The notes below the pieces were generated by a model. That model was not told where the DNA came from and made no database searches. It worked only from the letters and a program-made list of their open reading frames with translations. A stretch of 64,000 nucleotides of DNA, taken from NCBI GenBank assembly GCA_025506515.1, contig JACCIX010000895.1, positions 199,501 through 263,500 of the forward strand, given 5' to 3'. Of this stretch, positions 10,805 to 23,472 are shown piece after piece. The DNA is from Flaveria trinervia (Eukaryota; Streptophyta; Magnoliopsida; Asterales; Asteraceae). Numbering within the stretch: the stretch's first letter is position 1; every line of letters starts with the position of its first letter. Made by a program: the position numbers and the translations under genes.

Positions 10805-13800
10805 TCACAACTTCTAGGACATGAGTTCGTAGTAAAACGATGTCTAGAAATCATTAATAGGCCAACAATGATAAGAAACGTTAACCGTCGGGATTCAAGA
10901 ATCCCAATCGTCACCACATGTAACGAAATGATCTTAACACATATCTTGTGAGTATGTATTTTTCCTTTGACCAACCATCGGTCCAAGAATAATACAATAT
11001 GTGAAGATTTTAGATTAAGTTCACGACGGTGGTTAGGTACATTGTTAAAAGCAGTAAATGAATCAATCATCCAAAATAACGATCGATGTTTTAACGCCAT
11101 ACCACGGCATACGCATATTTGAAACGGATACAAGTCAATTTCTTGACCCGTTATCTCATAAATCAAATTGAATTTTAGCCAATCGGTCTATAGTGCACCA
11201 ATTGTCATCAAGACATTTTAAAATAAGAAGCATTTAGTGAATGAAAAGTTAAATAGAAGATTCACAGGAACACGGAGGTTAGGTTTTGTCATATGTAAGG
11301 TAAGATACTTGGACACATGCCAAGTTATGCCAAACCCATGACTACAAATTACAACATTTTATGAACCATTATATCCACCTCGCAAAGGGGATAATAACGA
11401 GTCTTGTTGTTCAAAACCACGATAGAATTTCAATGATTTTCAAGGTTAAGAATTCAAAGACGATTCAAGAATGACACAAACAATAGGAAGGTATTTGTGA
11501 ACATGTTTTGCAAGATAACAAATTTCTAAATGTAGATTGCATACATAGTTCTCCAAAACCATAAGTACAGCCGAGAACATTCGTATGACTAGAAAGACGT
11601 GAGTATAAGTTGATAATGTCTTTAGCAAAAAGATTGTTTAAAGAGGCTACCATCACGCAATCAGGTTTTGATGATAACTCAAAATGAAAATCGATGAATA
11701 AGGAATAAATGGTTCCATATAGCTAGATCAAATCATAACATGAGAATAAAGGGAGAGAAATCGATTTAAGAATTTAAATGCTCCAAGCTTGGAATCAAAA
11801 TCAACTTAGAGCGATCGGGTCTCCTTTCAAGTTCAGAAATCATGCTTTGGTTTGATAGGTCGAAACACTAACATTGTTTCACCCTCCAAGTTAGTACATG
11901 TTTCTCGTCACTTGATTACAACCTTGATAAGTTGATGATCAAAAATGAGAATAGTCATCAAGGTGTGGTGTTCACTCCTAACTTGATGGTGTATTCCCAA
12001 GGTATGACCACTAACTTACCAATCAAAAAGTTCAATCCCAACTCATTGTTGAGGATCCACAGAAATAAGGCGAGGTAACTCACCATTAAGGTAAGGGAAA
12101 TCACTCCTATTTTAACGGTGAAGTTTTACAAAAACAAAATATAAAAAGATGAACCTGCTCATCAAAATCTAGAATTCACTCTTACTTTGACGAGGTCGTT
12201 TCATTTGAACAAATACAATTCATATAAATGACATTATCATCAAGGTATGGAATTCACGCCTATCTTGATGATTGAATTTCATAATAACAAGAAAACAATC
12301 AAAGATTGATATTTGTCACCAAAGTACGGGTTTCAATCCTGTTTTGGTGAGATCATGCCTTTTGTGAAATACAAGTTCCAAAGAAAATAATTGAAATCAA
12401 TCCTCAAGATAAGGTAATCACCCCAATCCAGGGGATGAAATTTCTTAAAAACACATGATTGGAAACCATTTATCAAAACGAATAGAGAATCATCAAAGTA
12501 TGGGAGTCACCCCTGTTTTGATGAGTTAGAATCATTTAGGAGATACGAATGTTCTTAGTCATAGGTAGACTTACAAACTTTTGCGTCTCCCACGGTGCAA
12601 ACGGTATGAAGTTTGATATAACAGCGAAAAGAAAAGGATATCAAATAGAAATTCAGGTAATTTCAAGTTACATTAATGTAACAAAAGAGAAAATCATGTT
12701 TACAAGCTTAAGATCAAAGTTCGGGATAACAGAATTTGTTATGGTGTTCAATCATGAAGAATTTACATCAGAAAGACAAAATCCAAGATGGAAATTATTC
12801 AACACCACAATGATATGTGAACATTCGATTCATAATCGAAAGGAATTACATGAACTTTTCGAGATATGAGGTCAACCACAACCTTATTAAAGACACGCAT
12901 ACTTATAAGTGACCTCTCATCTCAAGGGTTTTCGAGTCAAGTAAATGGATTCAATGATCAAATCAAATTACTATTTACACCTTGCCTAGTCAAGGTATCC
13001 CGAGATGTAAGAGTTTCACCTTACAGCATTGCATGTCTTTAGTTATGGGACACATCCTTAAAACGATTTGCAAACCATAAGTAACGGGTTAAAGTTTTGA
13101 AGATCATTCGGTTTAGATTCCCAATATCTTTGGGTATATTAAAAGTCATGTATACGTTGGTCAAGGTATAGAAATAGTTACATGAAACGCTTAACGTGTA
13201 ACGGTGTTTAAATGTAGGAGTTAAAATGTAGGATGGGTTCAATATTAACAGAACATTATTCATGATAAGAGTGAGAAGATTTTAAAACTTTAGTGATAAG
13301 TCAGTTCAAGAAATCAAAGATTGTTAAGGTACAAATAGAATGGTTCCGTTTGGTAATGCATTACCATTTGGAATCGTTGACACGTCGAGGTAAATTGACC
13401 CATTTGCCTTAGAGACTTGTGTATGTTGACCATAGTTTATCACTCATCCCAGAGATCCCCAGGTAAGCATAACTGGTCTCGCAATGAGATTTATACGATA
13501 TGCTTGCCTTAGCCCGAAGGCCTTTTGCCAGGAAATCCAGAATACAGGTGTCTATGTGTCACACAAGTTTCTTTGGTTCATAGAATCAAAACCTTGATTA
13601 GATTTTTCATAGATTAGACATAGAGTCTAAGGAATTGAACCCACAATGATAGGTGTAGATTCCACATGTCGTTGAGAATAAGTTTAGGGAGTTCATTTGT
13701 CTGGAAGAATCAAAAAGTTAACGTTAAGTTTAGGGAGACAAGTAACTAAGTTTTAAACATTATGCTAAGGCATCAAGTTGCACAAAAGGCATAGCATTAT

Positions 13801-13908
13801 GTAGCATGTAAACAATAAGTAAGCACAAAAGTATAATGATCTTTCTATGAGGTTCATGCAACTATAGTCTAGGTCACCATTTCTAATAACCTAAATCCCT
13901 ATAGTTAT
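10805..13908 (-). other. Non-coding internal region of element A
   Basis: About 3.1 kb, with 7080-7314 belonging to the same region beyond the hAT. No convincing protein is present on either strand; the short ORFs are no better than chance. It is colinear with 26936-30463 of Z. It includes a hairpin array (11955-12524) and a block shared with element B (12893-13065), both listed separately. The sequence next to the PBS (13861-13908) is nearly identical to the corresponding part of B. Confidence 0.75.
11955..12524 (-). repeat. Array of short hairpins in A internal region
   Basis: Seven or so units of about 35 bp, spaced 80-110 bp. Each has self-complementary arms around a centre related to GGAGTGAATTCC. 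Examples on the plus strand: TCATCAAA...TTTTGATGA (12490-12524), TCACCAAA...TTTTGGTGA (12316-12350), ATCATCAAGGTA...TATCTTGATGAT (12236-12272). Arm sequences differ among units but pair within each unit. The same array is in Z at 28348-29070. Confidence 0.75.
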
Positions 13909-13924
13909 GGGCTCTGATACCATC
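13909..13924 (-). promoter_or_regulatory. Primer binding site of element A
   Basis: Minus strand GATGGTATCAGAGCC, next to the LTR end GGGTGTGACA. It matches the 3' end complement used by plant elements that prime with initiator tRNA-Met (consensus TGGTATCAGAGC). Confidence 0.85.
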
Positions 13925-14591
13925 TGTCACACCCCAACCTTGACGGCGGAAATGTCGAGATGTGAGAGTTACGATTGTTCACAGCCACATAACGCTATTA
14001 TTAAATCCAAATATATTATTCATAAGTTTCAAAATTTCATTACAAGCATAAGTCTCAATAATGAAATAAGTTTCAACATGAAATAACAAACATAATCATT
14101 TTGTTTATTAACTAGGTCCAAGTCCTAGAATATGCCAGCAACATAAGTTCACTTCAAACTTGGGGGTTTTCCTGAAACATGATAAAAATAAAAGGTCAAC
14201 TATAAATAGTTGGTGAGTTTCCAAGGTTTTCATACATAATATGAAAAGGTTACAAGTAGCAATTCATGTCATAGGTTATAAGCTAGTAAGGTTATAGAAC
14301 ACATATCGTTACAACCAAACCTCGACTTGATTACAAGTATAAAAGATTAGCTAAGTGTATTTGGTTCCCTAGTGCACAAGCATACGGCTCCTAGGAGTCG
14401 GCAATACATCGACTTTAGCACCAAATAGGCTTGTCAGGCCCAAAGATCTAAGACGTCAGCAGGCCAGCAATAGTTAATGATTGTAAACAAACTATGTATC
14501 TCATATAATTACTTACAACACACAAATAACCATGACAAAATATAAAGATGAACTGCAAGTGCATTACAAGTCTCAAACGTTTATAAGTGTA
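13925..14591 (-). repeat. 5' LTR of element A, first part
   Basis: Begins TGTCACACCCC on the plus strand and is colinear with 4147-4815. Interrupted after the target-site copy GTGTA (14587-14591) by element Y. It resumes after 23290. Confidence 0.92.
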
Positions 14592-16440
14592 TGTAAGGCC
14601 CCGTTCCCGGGACGCTTACAGCTGGGTTCTCATCGCACATAAAACATATAATTACATTTGTATTTAATAAATCGCAGCGGAAAACTAAAACAAACTTTCA
14701 TTTCCATGTAAATGCTTTTGCAAACTAATACAACATTCATTACAAAAATAGTTTGTTCGCATTACAATGCAAAAACATTAATCAAAAGAATGCCATCTCA
14801 AAAGAGCTGAGTAGTCGCCCGTGCCATCCTCAGCAATCATTACCTGCCAACTGGAAACACATCAAAGTCAGTGTTGCTGAGTGAGTTCTAGTTTTATAAA
14901 TAAAACATACTTTACTTTCATATAAAACCGTTCGTTACTTTTACATGATCACACATCGTACGTACACATAGATAATATCATTATTATCTTCTTCATTCGT
15001 TCATTCGTTCTTTCATTACTTTACTTGCGCATCAGACATCATCCATACCAATTCCATGTGCTACACCCCGGTTAGTCGTAGCTACCGGGCCGAAGTCAAC
15101 AAATGAACAGCTAAACGTATGCCACGGTACTAGGAGTAACCATCAGTCTTAGCTACTGAGCCGAAGTCAACAAATGAACAGCTAAACATATGCCACAGTA
15201 CTAGGGGTGAGCGGTAGAGGTTCTACATTCAGGGTCAATCACCAAGAAGGACCCATTATCCGATGTGTGCAAGACGTTTCATTCGTTCATTAATACATGC
15301 ATTCGTTCATCAGGTTCCTCTTTCTTTATCTTTCACTTTACGTTACATAATACTTCGTTTATTCATCATAACAGGTAAAGCCATAGGAAAGATATTATAC
15401 ATCACACTAAGGAACATTAACATGCATCAACATCATATCATACAGGGCAACGTCATACATACATAACATACAACATCATCACCCTCATCATGCCCAACAT
15501 GCTTTCTAAGACCTCGATCGTCATAAAAAAAACTCTTATGGGAACCTTTACCTCAAAACTTACATCTGCACTTTCCCCCGAAAGTCAGAAGTCAATCTAC
15601 ACCTTCCTCGAGTTCAACAGCCCTATTCGGGCGTATGGACACCCTTCAGTCGCATTGCCTCCATGCGACTGAACATCATGCGAATGAACTAATACAGATG
15701 AACACCTATGCGAATGAACATCCAGTCGTGCGAATGGACAATGCGGATGAACACCTATGTGACTGGACCTTCAGTCGTGCGAATGGACCTTCAGTCGTGC
15801 GAATGAACCCCAATCGCACCCTAATCGGCCGTATGGCCTCCATTCGGCCTCCAGTCGGTCGCCTAGCCCTAACTGATGCAGAATGCAGTTCAACCCGACT
15901 GCAGCCGAGGGTTCTCGGCCTCCAAACTCATCTAAACCCATTTTAAGCCTAAATCGACCATCCTAAACCTTAGGGATGCATACCATAACATTATTCAAGC
16001 ACAACCAAGCAAGAAATCAAGCCCCAAACGGGTCCTACACATACATACATGCATACATACGGGTTTTCACCTAAAAACGCAAAAAAGGGTTTTCAGATGT
16101 GTTCCAGCCCCAAAATCATTCAAAAACATGTAAAAGAGGGGTCCTAGAACTCACCTAAACGAGCACAACGACAAGAGCTTCGATTCGGCTTGCTTCACGA
16201 CAATTTTGGCGACCCGAACCGACCCAAACCGGCACTTTTCCTCTTTTTCTCTTCTTTCTCTCTTCTTCCCTTTCTTTGGTTGATTTGTGAGTGTGGGGGA
16301 GAGAGTAAGGGTTGCCCTCTCCCTTATATACTCCCCCTCACCCGACTTTCTTTCGTGGGCGAGTTTGGTCCCTCGACTTTGGACTTTATTTTCTTTTCTT
16401 TCTTCACCGGCTTCAAAATAATAAATATCCGGGTGTTACA
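14592..16440 (-). repeat. 3' LTR of Y
   Basis: Plus strand TGTAAGGCCCC...GGGTGTTACA. It contains a duplicated unit of about 71 bp (15070-15208) and a stretch of CG-rich palindromic motifs (15625-15860). The related LTR of W ends at 42043 in the opposite orientation. Confidence 0.95.
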
Positions 16441-16456
16441 AGTCCACCCCCCTTAA
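16441..16456 (-). promoter_or_regulatory. Polypurine tract of Y
   Basis: Minus strand AAGGGGGGTGGACT directly before the LTR start TGTAACACCCG. Confidence 0.8.
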
Positions 16457-16479
16457 ATAGGTTTCGTCCCCGAAACCTG

Positions 16480-17667
16480 TTATTCGTCGAACAGACATGG
16501 ATAATGCTGTCTCATTTCTTCCTCAGTCTCCCACGTTGACTCGGATCCCTTCCTGTGCTTCCACTGTACACACACAAGAGGAACCACTTTATTCCTTAGC
16601 CTTTTCTCCTTTCGGTCGATGATTGCCACTGGTTGCTTCACATATTGAGCCGTTCATCTACTTCAATATCTTCCAATGGAACAATCATGTCTTCATCAGC
16701 TATACACTTTCTCAGATGAGATACATGGAATGTCGAGTGAATCCCACTTAACTCATCTGGCAACTCCAATCTATAGGCCACCTCCCCTACTCGAGCAATG
16801 ATTCGGAAAGGGCCTATATATCTTGGGCTCAACTTGCCCCGCTTTCTGAATCTGATAATACCCTTCCAAGGTGAGACCTTCAACATAACTCGGTCACCCA
16901 CCTGGAACTCAATTGGCCTACGTCGCTTATCGGCATACGACTTCTGTCTATCTTTGGCTGCCTTCATAAAGGCTTTAATCTTTTCAAGCTTCTCTGTCGT
17001 AGCCTCGATTACCTCGACGCTCCCCAATTCCTTCTGACCAATATCACCCCAACAAACGGGTGTTCTGCATCTCCTACCGTATAGCATCTCATATGGCGGC
17101 ATACCAATGCTGGCATGATAGCTGTTGTTGTATGAGAATTCGGCTAACGGTAAGTGGTCATCCTAACTTCCACCAAAATCGATCACACATGCCCGGAGCA
17201 TGTCTTCCAGTGTCTGAATGGTCCTTTCTGACTGACCATCATTTTGGGGATGATAAGCCGTGCTAATATGTAACCTCGTCCCCATAGCGTCGTGGAATTT
17301 CTTCCAAAATTTAGATGTAAACCGAGTGTCACGATCAGACACAATAGACACCGGCACACCATGACGAGCTACAATTTCCTTGGTGAACAGATCAGCCAAC
17401 CTCTCAGATGAATACGTCTCGCGGATCGGTAGAAAATGAGCGCTCTTCGTCAGACGATCAACTATCACCCATATGGCATCATACCCTTTCGGGGTACGCG
17501 GCAGCTTCGTAATGAAGTCCATGGTGATGTGCTCCCACTTCCATTCCGGTATATCCAAAGGTTGTATCTTCCCATACGGCTTTTGATGCTCTGCCTTCAC
17601 CTGTAAGCAAGTAAGGCACTTACTCACATACTCCACCACATCACGCTTCATACTCGGCCACCAATAA
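16480..17667 (-). pseudogene. Integrase and chromodomain-like C-terminus of Y
   Basis: The frame from 17651 shows the second half of the zinc domain (YVSKCLTC) and the catalytic core: MDFITKLP with the first Asp, STAYHPQNDGQSERTIQTLE with the second Asp and Glu region. It hits an in-frame TAG at 17163-17165, where a Trp codon is expected (GGSW in relatives). The frame continues from 17102 with MPPYEMLYGRRCRTP and the GPFRIIARVGEVAYRLELP segment, then HSTFHVSHLRKC, typical of Tekay-type chromoviruses. A frameshift near 16638 separates a chromodomain-like tail (motifs VPLVCVQWKH and STWETEEEM, about 16490-16620). That tail is thought to steer integration to marked chromatin in this clade. Confidence 0.9.
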
Positions 17668-18941
17668 TCTTTCTCATGTCATGGTACATTTTCGTGGCAC
17701 CAGGATGAATGGAGTATCGAGTCTTGTGAGCTTCATCCATTATCTTCACCCGTAGATCCCCAAAACGAGGAATCCACACACAGCCGAATCGAGTTCTAAC
17801 ACCGAGTGTGTTTTCACCCAATTCCCCAACCAGACCTCTCATTCTTTCCGAGTTAAGATGATCTTCTTTCAATGCCTCATCTTGAAACTCCTTGATTTGC
17901 TTCATCACATCAGAGGTCATGATTAGTTGATAAGCTTTCACCCGAATCGGTTCGGGCCTTTCCATTCGACTAAGGGCATCCGCCACCACATTAGCTTTGC
18001 CTGGATGGTAATGGATCTCGCAATCATAATCCTTTATAAGTTCCAACCATCTCCTCTGCCTCATGTTCAGATCCTTTTGCTCGAAGAAGTACTTCAAGCT
18101 CTTATGATCGGTGAATATGGTGCACTTCGTCCCGTAGAGATAGTGCCTCCAAATCTTTAGTGCAAAGACCACGGCTGCTAGCTCCAAGTCATGAGTGGGA
18201 TAATTAACCTCATGGACTTTCAATTGTCGGGATGCATAGGCTATAACCTTCCCTCTCTGCATTAACACACCCCAACCCTGCGTAGGAAGCATCCGAATAA
18301 ACCACCAGATCTTCGCTTCCATCGGGTAATGACAGAACAGGAGCTTGAGTCAATCTTGCCTTCAGCTCTTCGAACGCCTTCTCTTGAGCTTGACCCCATA
18401 CAAACTTCACATCCTTTCGGGTCAACTTAGTTAGTGGAGAAGCAATCTTAGAGAAGTCTTGGATGAATCTTCTATAGTAGCCCGCCAAGCCCAAGAAACT
18501 ACGGATCTCGGATGGCGTCTTTGGTGACCTCCATTGCATAACTGCCTCCACCTTCGCCGGGTCCACCATAATCCCATCAGGATTCACCACATGACCCAAA
18601 AACTGAACTTCGCGCAACCAAAACGCGCACTTGGAGAATTTAGCAGACAATTTCTCCCTTCTCAACGTCTCCAGAACCTCTCGAATGTGACCGGCATGCT
18701 CAATCTTGCTCTTTGAATAAATCAGGATATCATCAATAAACACAATCATCGATTTATCCAACATAGGCTGACACACACGGTTCATCAGATCCATAAAAGC
18801 AGCTGGCGCGTTGGTCAAACCAAAGGACATGACAAGAAACTCGTAATGACCATAGCGCGTGCGGAAAGCTGTTTTAGGGATATCGTGTCCTTTACCTTCA
18901 ACTGATGATAGCCAGACCGAAGATCTATTCCCGAGAACCAA
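17648..18941 (-). pseudogene. Second half of RT and RNase H of Y
   Basis: The frame 18941-18210 carries the RT catalytic FIDDILIY and the LAGYYRRFI connection. The RNase H start, VVYSDASYAGLG, ends in a frameshift near 18265. The frame 18322-17648 continues with the DLELAAVVFAL, TDHKSL and VADALSR motifs of RNase H, then the start of the integrase zinc domain (SIHPG). It is lost by another frameshift near 17660, just before the expected YWWP. The catalytic residues themselves are intact, so only the frame is broken. Confidence 0.9.
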
Positions 18942-20290
18942 CTAGCACCCTGAAGCTGGTCGAACAAATCATCTATCCTTGGTAAGGGGTAGCGGTTCTT
19001 CACTGTCAACTTGTTCAGTTCGCGGTAGTCAATGCACATCCTCATACTACCATCCTTCTTCTTTACAAATAGGACCGGAGCACCCCAAGGAGAGATACTC
19101 GGTCTAATGAACCCCTTATCAAGCAGCTCTCGCAACTGCTCTCTCAACTCTTTCATCTCGGTTGGAGCCAACCGATATGGTGCCTTGGCAACAGGTTGGG
19201 CACCCGGTATCAGATCAATCTGAAATTCAATCTCTCTGTCAGGTGGCACTCCTGATAAGTCTTCTGGGAACACGTCTGGAAAGTCACACACAACTGGTAC
19301 ATCAGCTAGTTGTGGTGTTGGTGTATCCACATCCTTTACATAAGCCAAGTAGGCGCTACATCCACACCTCATACACTTTCCCGCCACCGCCATTGAGATC
19401 ACCTTCGGAATCGTAGTAACCCGATCACCATAAACCGTTACCAAACTTCCGTCAGGCGCTGTCAACCGAACCATCTTCTTGCGACACACAATGTTCGCCT
19501 CGAAATCCGCCAACCAATCCATCCCAAGAACCAAATCGAAACCACCCAAGGTCATCACGAACGGTCTAACAGGAAACCTATGACCCTCAAGTTCCACTTC
19601 ACAATTCTCTATCATCTCAGAAATCCTGGTAGACTTACCTATGGCAGTTTCTACATCAAAGGGCGCATCAACACGTCTACTACTAACAGGCAGCTTAGCA
19701 CAGAAAGCAGCAGAAACAAAACTCCTACTAGCACCCGAATCAAATAACACAGAAGCTAAAGTCTGGTTCACTAGAAACGTACCAGACACAACGTCAGGGT
19801 CCGTCCTAGCCTCAACCTGTGTCATGGTGAACGCTCTGGCGCTCGCCCTCGTCCCATCACTTCCCGTCTTCTTCACCCCTGAACCCTCAGTCCTCGACTT
19901 CTTACAATCTCTGCTGATATGACCAGTTTCCACACAGTTAAAACATTTGCCCGGCATGCAATCCTTCGCCATATGCCCTGTCTTCCCATACTTGAAGCAC
20001 AAGTTTGACCCAAACCTACATTCCCCACTGTGCTCCCTTCCACACTTGCCACACCTTTTCGACCCCGCACTTGATGTGACCACACGGCGTTCATCCACCC
20101 GTGCCTTTTTGCTACCCATCGGGGCATCACCCCGACCGAACCGTTTCCTGTTCCAGTTCCGATCACCACCACCCTTCCTACTCGCCTCAGTCACCACCAC
20201 CTCCCGCTCGTCATACAGCCTCCCTGCCAAATCAACTGCCGACCTAAACGTGCTTGGCCGGGCGGCGATCATATGCCGGCGAACATCCAC
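18815..20290 (-). pseudogene. Gag C-terminal part, protease and first half of RT of Y
   Basis: Shows three Cys/His clusters of nucleocapsid type (KCGKCGREHSGEC, CFKYGKTGHMAKDC, CFNCVETGHISRDC), then protease FDSGASRSFVS. RT follows with FIRPSISPWGAPVLFVKKKD, CIDYRELN and IDLRSGYHQL. A one-base frame change near 18890 moves the rest of RT to the neighbouring ORF. Upstream, a TAA at about 20291-20293 separates it in frame from the gag capsid region. Confidence 0.9.
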
Positions 20291-20293
20291 TGG

Positions 20294-21087
20294 TTAACCC
20301 TGAATGTACCTCTTGATTTTCCGAGACAGAGGCGTCACCTGATCAGGCACAAGCCGTGCCATTTCATTAAACTTGGTGGTATACTACTGGTGTGTCATGG
20401 TTCCAGCCTCCAACTGCAGAAACTCCCTTTCCAACTTGTCCATTTCCCGATGAGGACAAAATTCCTCAATCACCAACCTTCTCAGCTCAGGCCATTTCAT
20501 TTTCCCAATGGCCCTACTACCCTCAGCTTGGACAATGTTGTCCCACCAGCACAGAGCTGAATCCACAAAAGAGTGGGTAGCAAACTTCACCTTTTGGTCC
20601 TCTCGGCACTCGCTGATATCGAGAACAGCTTCCATTTCCCTCACCCACGGTGAGCGGCTGCAGCGGTGCCGTTTCCATCAAAAGTAGGGGGCTTGCATCT
20701 CAGAAAAGCCCCATAATTACATCCTCATGCCGTCTCCGGCGCAAGCTCTTCTTCTTCCTCCTCACCATCAGATAGAACCGTTTCCGGCTCTGGTTGTTCC
20801 CGTTCTCCAGAGGATCTGTTTCTTTCTTTTCTTTCCCCTTCTCGTACAGCCTTAATAACTTCAGTCACCACAGACGGTAAGATTGTCTGCATGACCTGAT
20901 GGACTTCTTCTACAACAGCCTCCTTTACTGAGGCTCTCAGATTGGCGCTTTCGTCGCCACCCTCCGGATGAGGGGTCTCTGGTTCTTCATGAACCACCCT
21001 CTCAACTCTGGGTCTCCCTCTCTTAGGTCGTGGTTCAGCACCGTGACCTCCACCCCTAGAAGCTTTCGAAGATCTACCTCCGGCCAT
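20294..21087 (-). pseudogene. Gag N-terminal and capsid region of Y
   Basis: The likely start at 21087 reads MAGGRSSKAS, followed by a basic stretch (KRGRPRVE) and an acidic end (EEEEEELAPE). A TGA near 20725 precedes GCNYGAFLRCKPPTFDG, the usual start of the gypsy gag core. The capsid region has VREMEAVLDISE and DSALCWWDNIV. A TAG near 20382-20384 and a TAA near 20291 interrupt it in frame. The 133-residue N-terminal ORF is preserved intact. Confidence 0.82.
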
Positions 21088-21420
21088 CACACGCACACTG
21101 AAAGATTCTAACACCAACACGGTCATTCAAAGGAACAACTCAGTTTATGTCAAGTATAGTAAGTCCCTAATTATAGTGGCCAGTTGTGATTAGCCACTTA
21201 CTTTACTCTTCATACCCCAAGTATTACCTGTCCTGACTACATCAGTATTTAAATCTGCATACAACACATAACACATACCATGCGCACATAAAACCGGTTA
21301 ACTTAACGAAAATACCTGATGGCACGCAACTACTCAGATTGGCATCCCATTCCCATTCCGTCCCATTCTCAGTTTAAGATTAGGTTTATTTTGAAAATTT
21401 ACCCATTTCACTTAAACTTT

Positions 21421-21436
21421 GGCTCTGATACCAACT
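21421..21436 (-). promoter_or_regulatory. Primer binding site of Y
   Basis: Minus strand AGTTGGTATCAGAGCC beside the LTR end GGGGCCTTACA. Initiator tRNA-Met type. Confidence 0.88.
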
Positions 21437-23285
21437 TGTAAGGCCCCGTTCCCGGGACGCTTACAGCTGGGTTCTCATCGCACATAAAACATATAATTAC
21501 ATTTGTATTTAATAAATCGTAGCGCAAAACTAAAACAAACTTTCATTTCCATGTAAATGCTTTTGCAAACTAATACAACATTCATTACAAAAATAGTTTG
21601 TTCGCATTACAATGCAAAAACATTAATCAAAAGAATGCCATCCCAAAAGAGCTGAGTAGTTGCCCGTGCCATCCTCAGCAATCATTACCTGCCAACTGGA
21701 AACACATCAAAGTCAGCGTTGCTGAGTGAGTTCTAGTTTTATAAATAAAACATACTTTACTTTCATATAAAACCGTTCGTTACTTTTACATGATCACACA
21801 TCATACGTACACATAGATAATATCATTATTATCTTCTTCATTCGTTCATTCGTTCTTTCATTACTTTACTTGCGCATCGGACATCATCCATACCAATACC
21901 ATGTGCTACACCCCGGTTAGTCGTAGCTACCGGGCCGAAGTCAACAAATGAACAGCTAAACGTATGCAACGGTACTAGGAGTAACCATCAGTCTTAGCTA
22001 CTGGGCCGAAGTCAACAAATGAACAGCTAAACGTATGCCACAGTACTAGGGGTGAGCGGTAGAGGTTCTACATTCAGGGTCAATCACCAAGAAGGACCCG
22101 TTATCCGATGTGTGTAAGACGTTTCATTCGTTCATTAATACATGCATTCGTTCATCAGGTTCCTCTTTCTTTATCTTTCACTTTACGTTACATAATACTT
22201 CGTTCATTCATCATAACAGATAAAGCCATAGGAAAGATATTATACATCACACTAAGGAACATTAACATGCATCAACATCATATCATACAGGGCAACGTCA
22301 TACATACATAACATACAACATCATCACCCTCATCATGCCCAACATGCTTTCTAAGACCTCGATCGTCATCAAAAAAACTCTTACGGGAACCTTTACGTCA
22401 AAACTTACATCTGCACTTTCCCCCGAAAGTCAGAAGTCAATCTACACCTTCCTCGAGTTCAACAGCCCTATTCGGGCGTATGGACACCCTTCAGTCGCAT
22501 TGCCTCCATGCGACTGAACATCATGCGAATGAACTAATACAGATGAACACCTATGCGAATGAACATCCAGTCGTGCGAATGGACAATGCGGATGAAAACC
22601 TATGCGACTGGACCTTCAGTCGTGCGAATGGACCTTCAGTCGTGCGAATGAACCCCAATCGCACCCTAATCGGCCGTATGGCCTCCATTCGGCCTCCAGT
22701 CGGTCGCCTAGCCCTAACTGATGCAGAATGCAGTTCAACCCGACTGCAGCCGAGGGTTCTCGGCCTCCAAACTCATCTAAACCCATTTTAAGCCTAAATC
22801 GACCATCCTAAACCTTAGGGATGCATACCATAACATTATTCAAGCACAACCAAGCAAGAAATCAAGCCCCAAACGGGTCCTACACATACATACATGCATA
22901 CATACGGGTTTTCACCTAAAAACGCAAAAAAGGGTTTTCAGATGTGTTCCAGCCCCAAAATCATTCAAAAACATGTAAAAGAGGGGTCCTAGAACTCACC
23001 TAAACGAGCACAACGACAAGAGCTTCGATTCCGCTTGCTTCACGACAATTTTGGCGACCCGAACCGACCCGAACCGGCACTTTTCCTCTTTTTCTCTTCT
23101 TTCTCTATTCTTCCCTTTCTTTGGTTGATTTGTGAGTGTGGGGGAGAGAGTAAGGGTTGCCCTCTCCCTTATATACTCCCCCTCACCCGACTTTCTTTCG
23201 TGGGCGAGTTTGGTCCCTCGACTTTGGACTTTATTTTCTTTTCTTTCTTCACCGGCTTCAAAATAATAAATATTCGGGTGTTACA
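21437..23285 (-). repeat. 5' LTR of Y
   Basis: Colinear with 14592-16440 over its full 1849 bp, with only scattered base changes. TSD GTGTA follows at 23286-23290. Confidence 0.95.
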
Positions 23286-23457
23286 GTGTACGATGTATAA
23301 GTATCATGTTTCACCCCAAAATAGTGTGAAAAATGTAAAAAGGGGCAAGGAAAACTCACAGTGATAAAGGCATTACAAGATGATAATAAAAGATTACAAG
23401 ACAAATCCAAAGTGTCCATTACAAGCACCTAAATATATATATTACAAGATAAAGATT
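23286..23457 (-). repeat. 5' LTR of element A, resumed, truncated
   Basis: Continues the A LTR where Y interrupted it (matches about 4810-4982 and 34330-34500). It stops abruptly at AAAGATT. The remaining 2 kb of the LTR is absent here, and 15 bp of unmatched filler follows (23458-23472). Confidence 0.88.
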
Positions 23458-23472
23458 AGCTTTCTTTCGTGC

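Larger units (their letters stand above)
14592..23285 (-). mobile_element. Tekay-like chromovirus Y (Ty3/gypsy), full length, defective
   Basis: Two LTRs of equal length (1849 bp: 14592-16440 and 21437-23285), PBS beside the right LTR, PPT beside the left, and TSD GTGTA on both sides (14587-14591, 23286-23290). Between them gag, zinc knuckles, protease, RT, RNase H, integrase and a chromodomain-like end follow in gypsy order on the minus strand. By eye the LTRs differ at about 25 positions and have no length difference, so insertion is fairly recent. The coding part carries at least eight stops or frameshifts. Confidence 0.95.
4147..23457 (-). mobile_element. Non-coding LARD-like LTR retrotransposon A, split by hAT and Y
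   Basis: Structure on the minus strand: 5' LTR (13925-14591 plus 23291-23457, truncated), PBS (13909-13924), internal DNA down to 7067, PPT, 3' LTR (4147-7066). After removal of the hAT insertion the internal part is about 3.4 kb and contains no gag, protease, RT or integrase reading frame on either strand. It must therefore have moved with proteins supplied in trans. Its relative Z, elsewhere in this window, has the same plan. The left target-site copy is TGAAC at 4142-4146, and the matching copy is found at 36606-36610, beyond the duplicated LTR. Confidence 0.87.

Noticed and set aside
10377..10817. ORFs of 87-114 residues with repeated TGFQTG or KPVFKP
   Set aside because: Read-through of the right-hand hAT tandem repeats.
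15263..15946. ORFs of 60-103 residues, repeated at 22108-22791
   Set aside because: Both lie in the Y LTRs and follow the palindromic repeats; duplicated by LTR identity, not conserved as protein.
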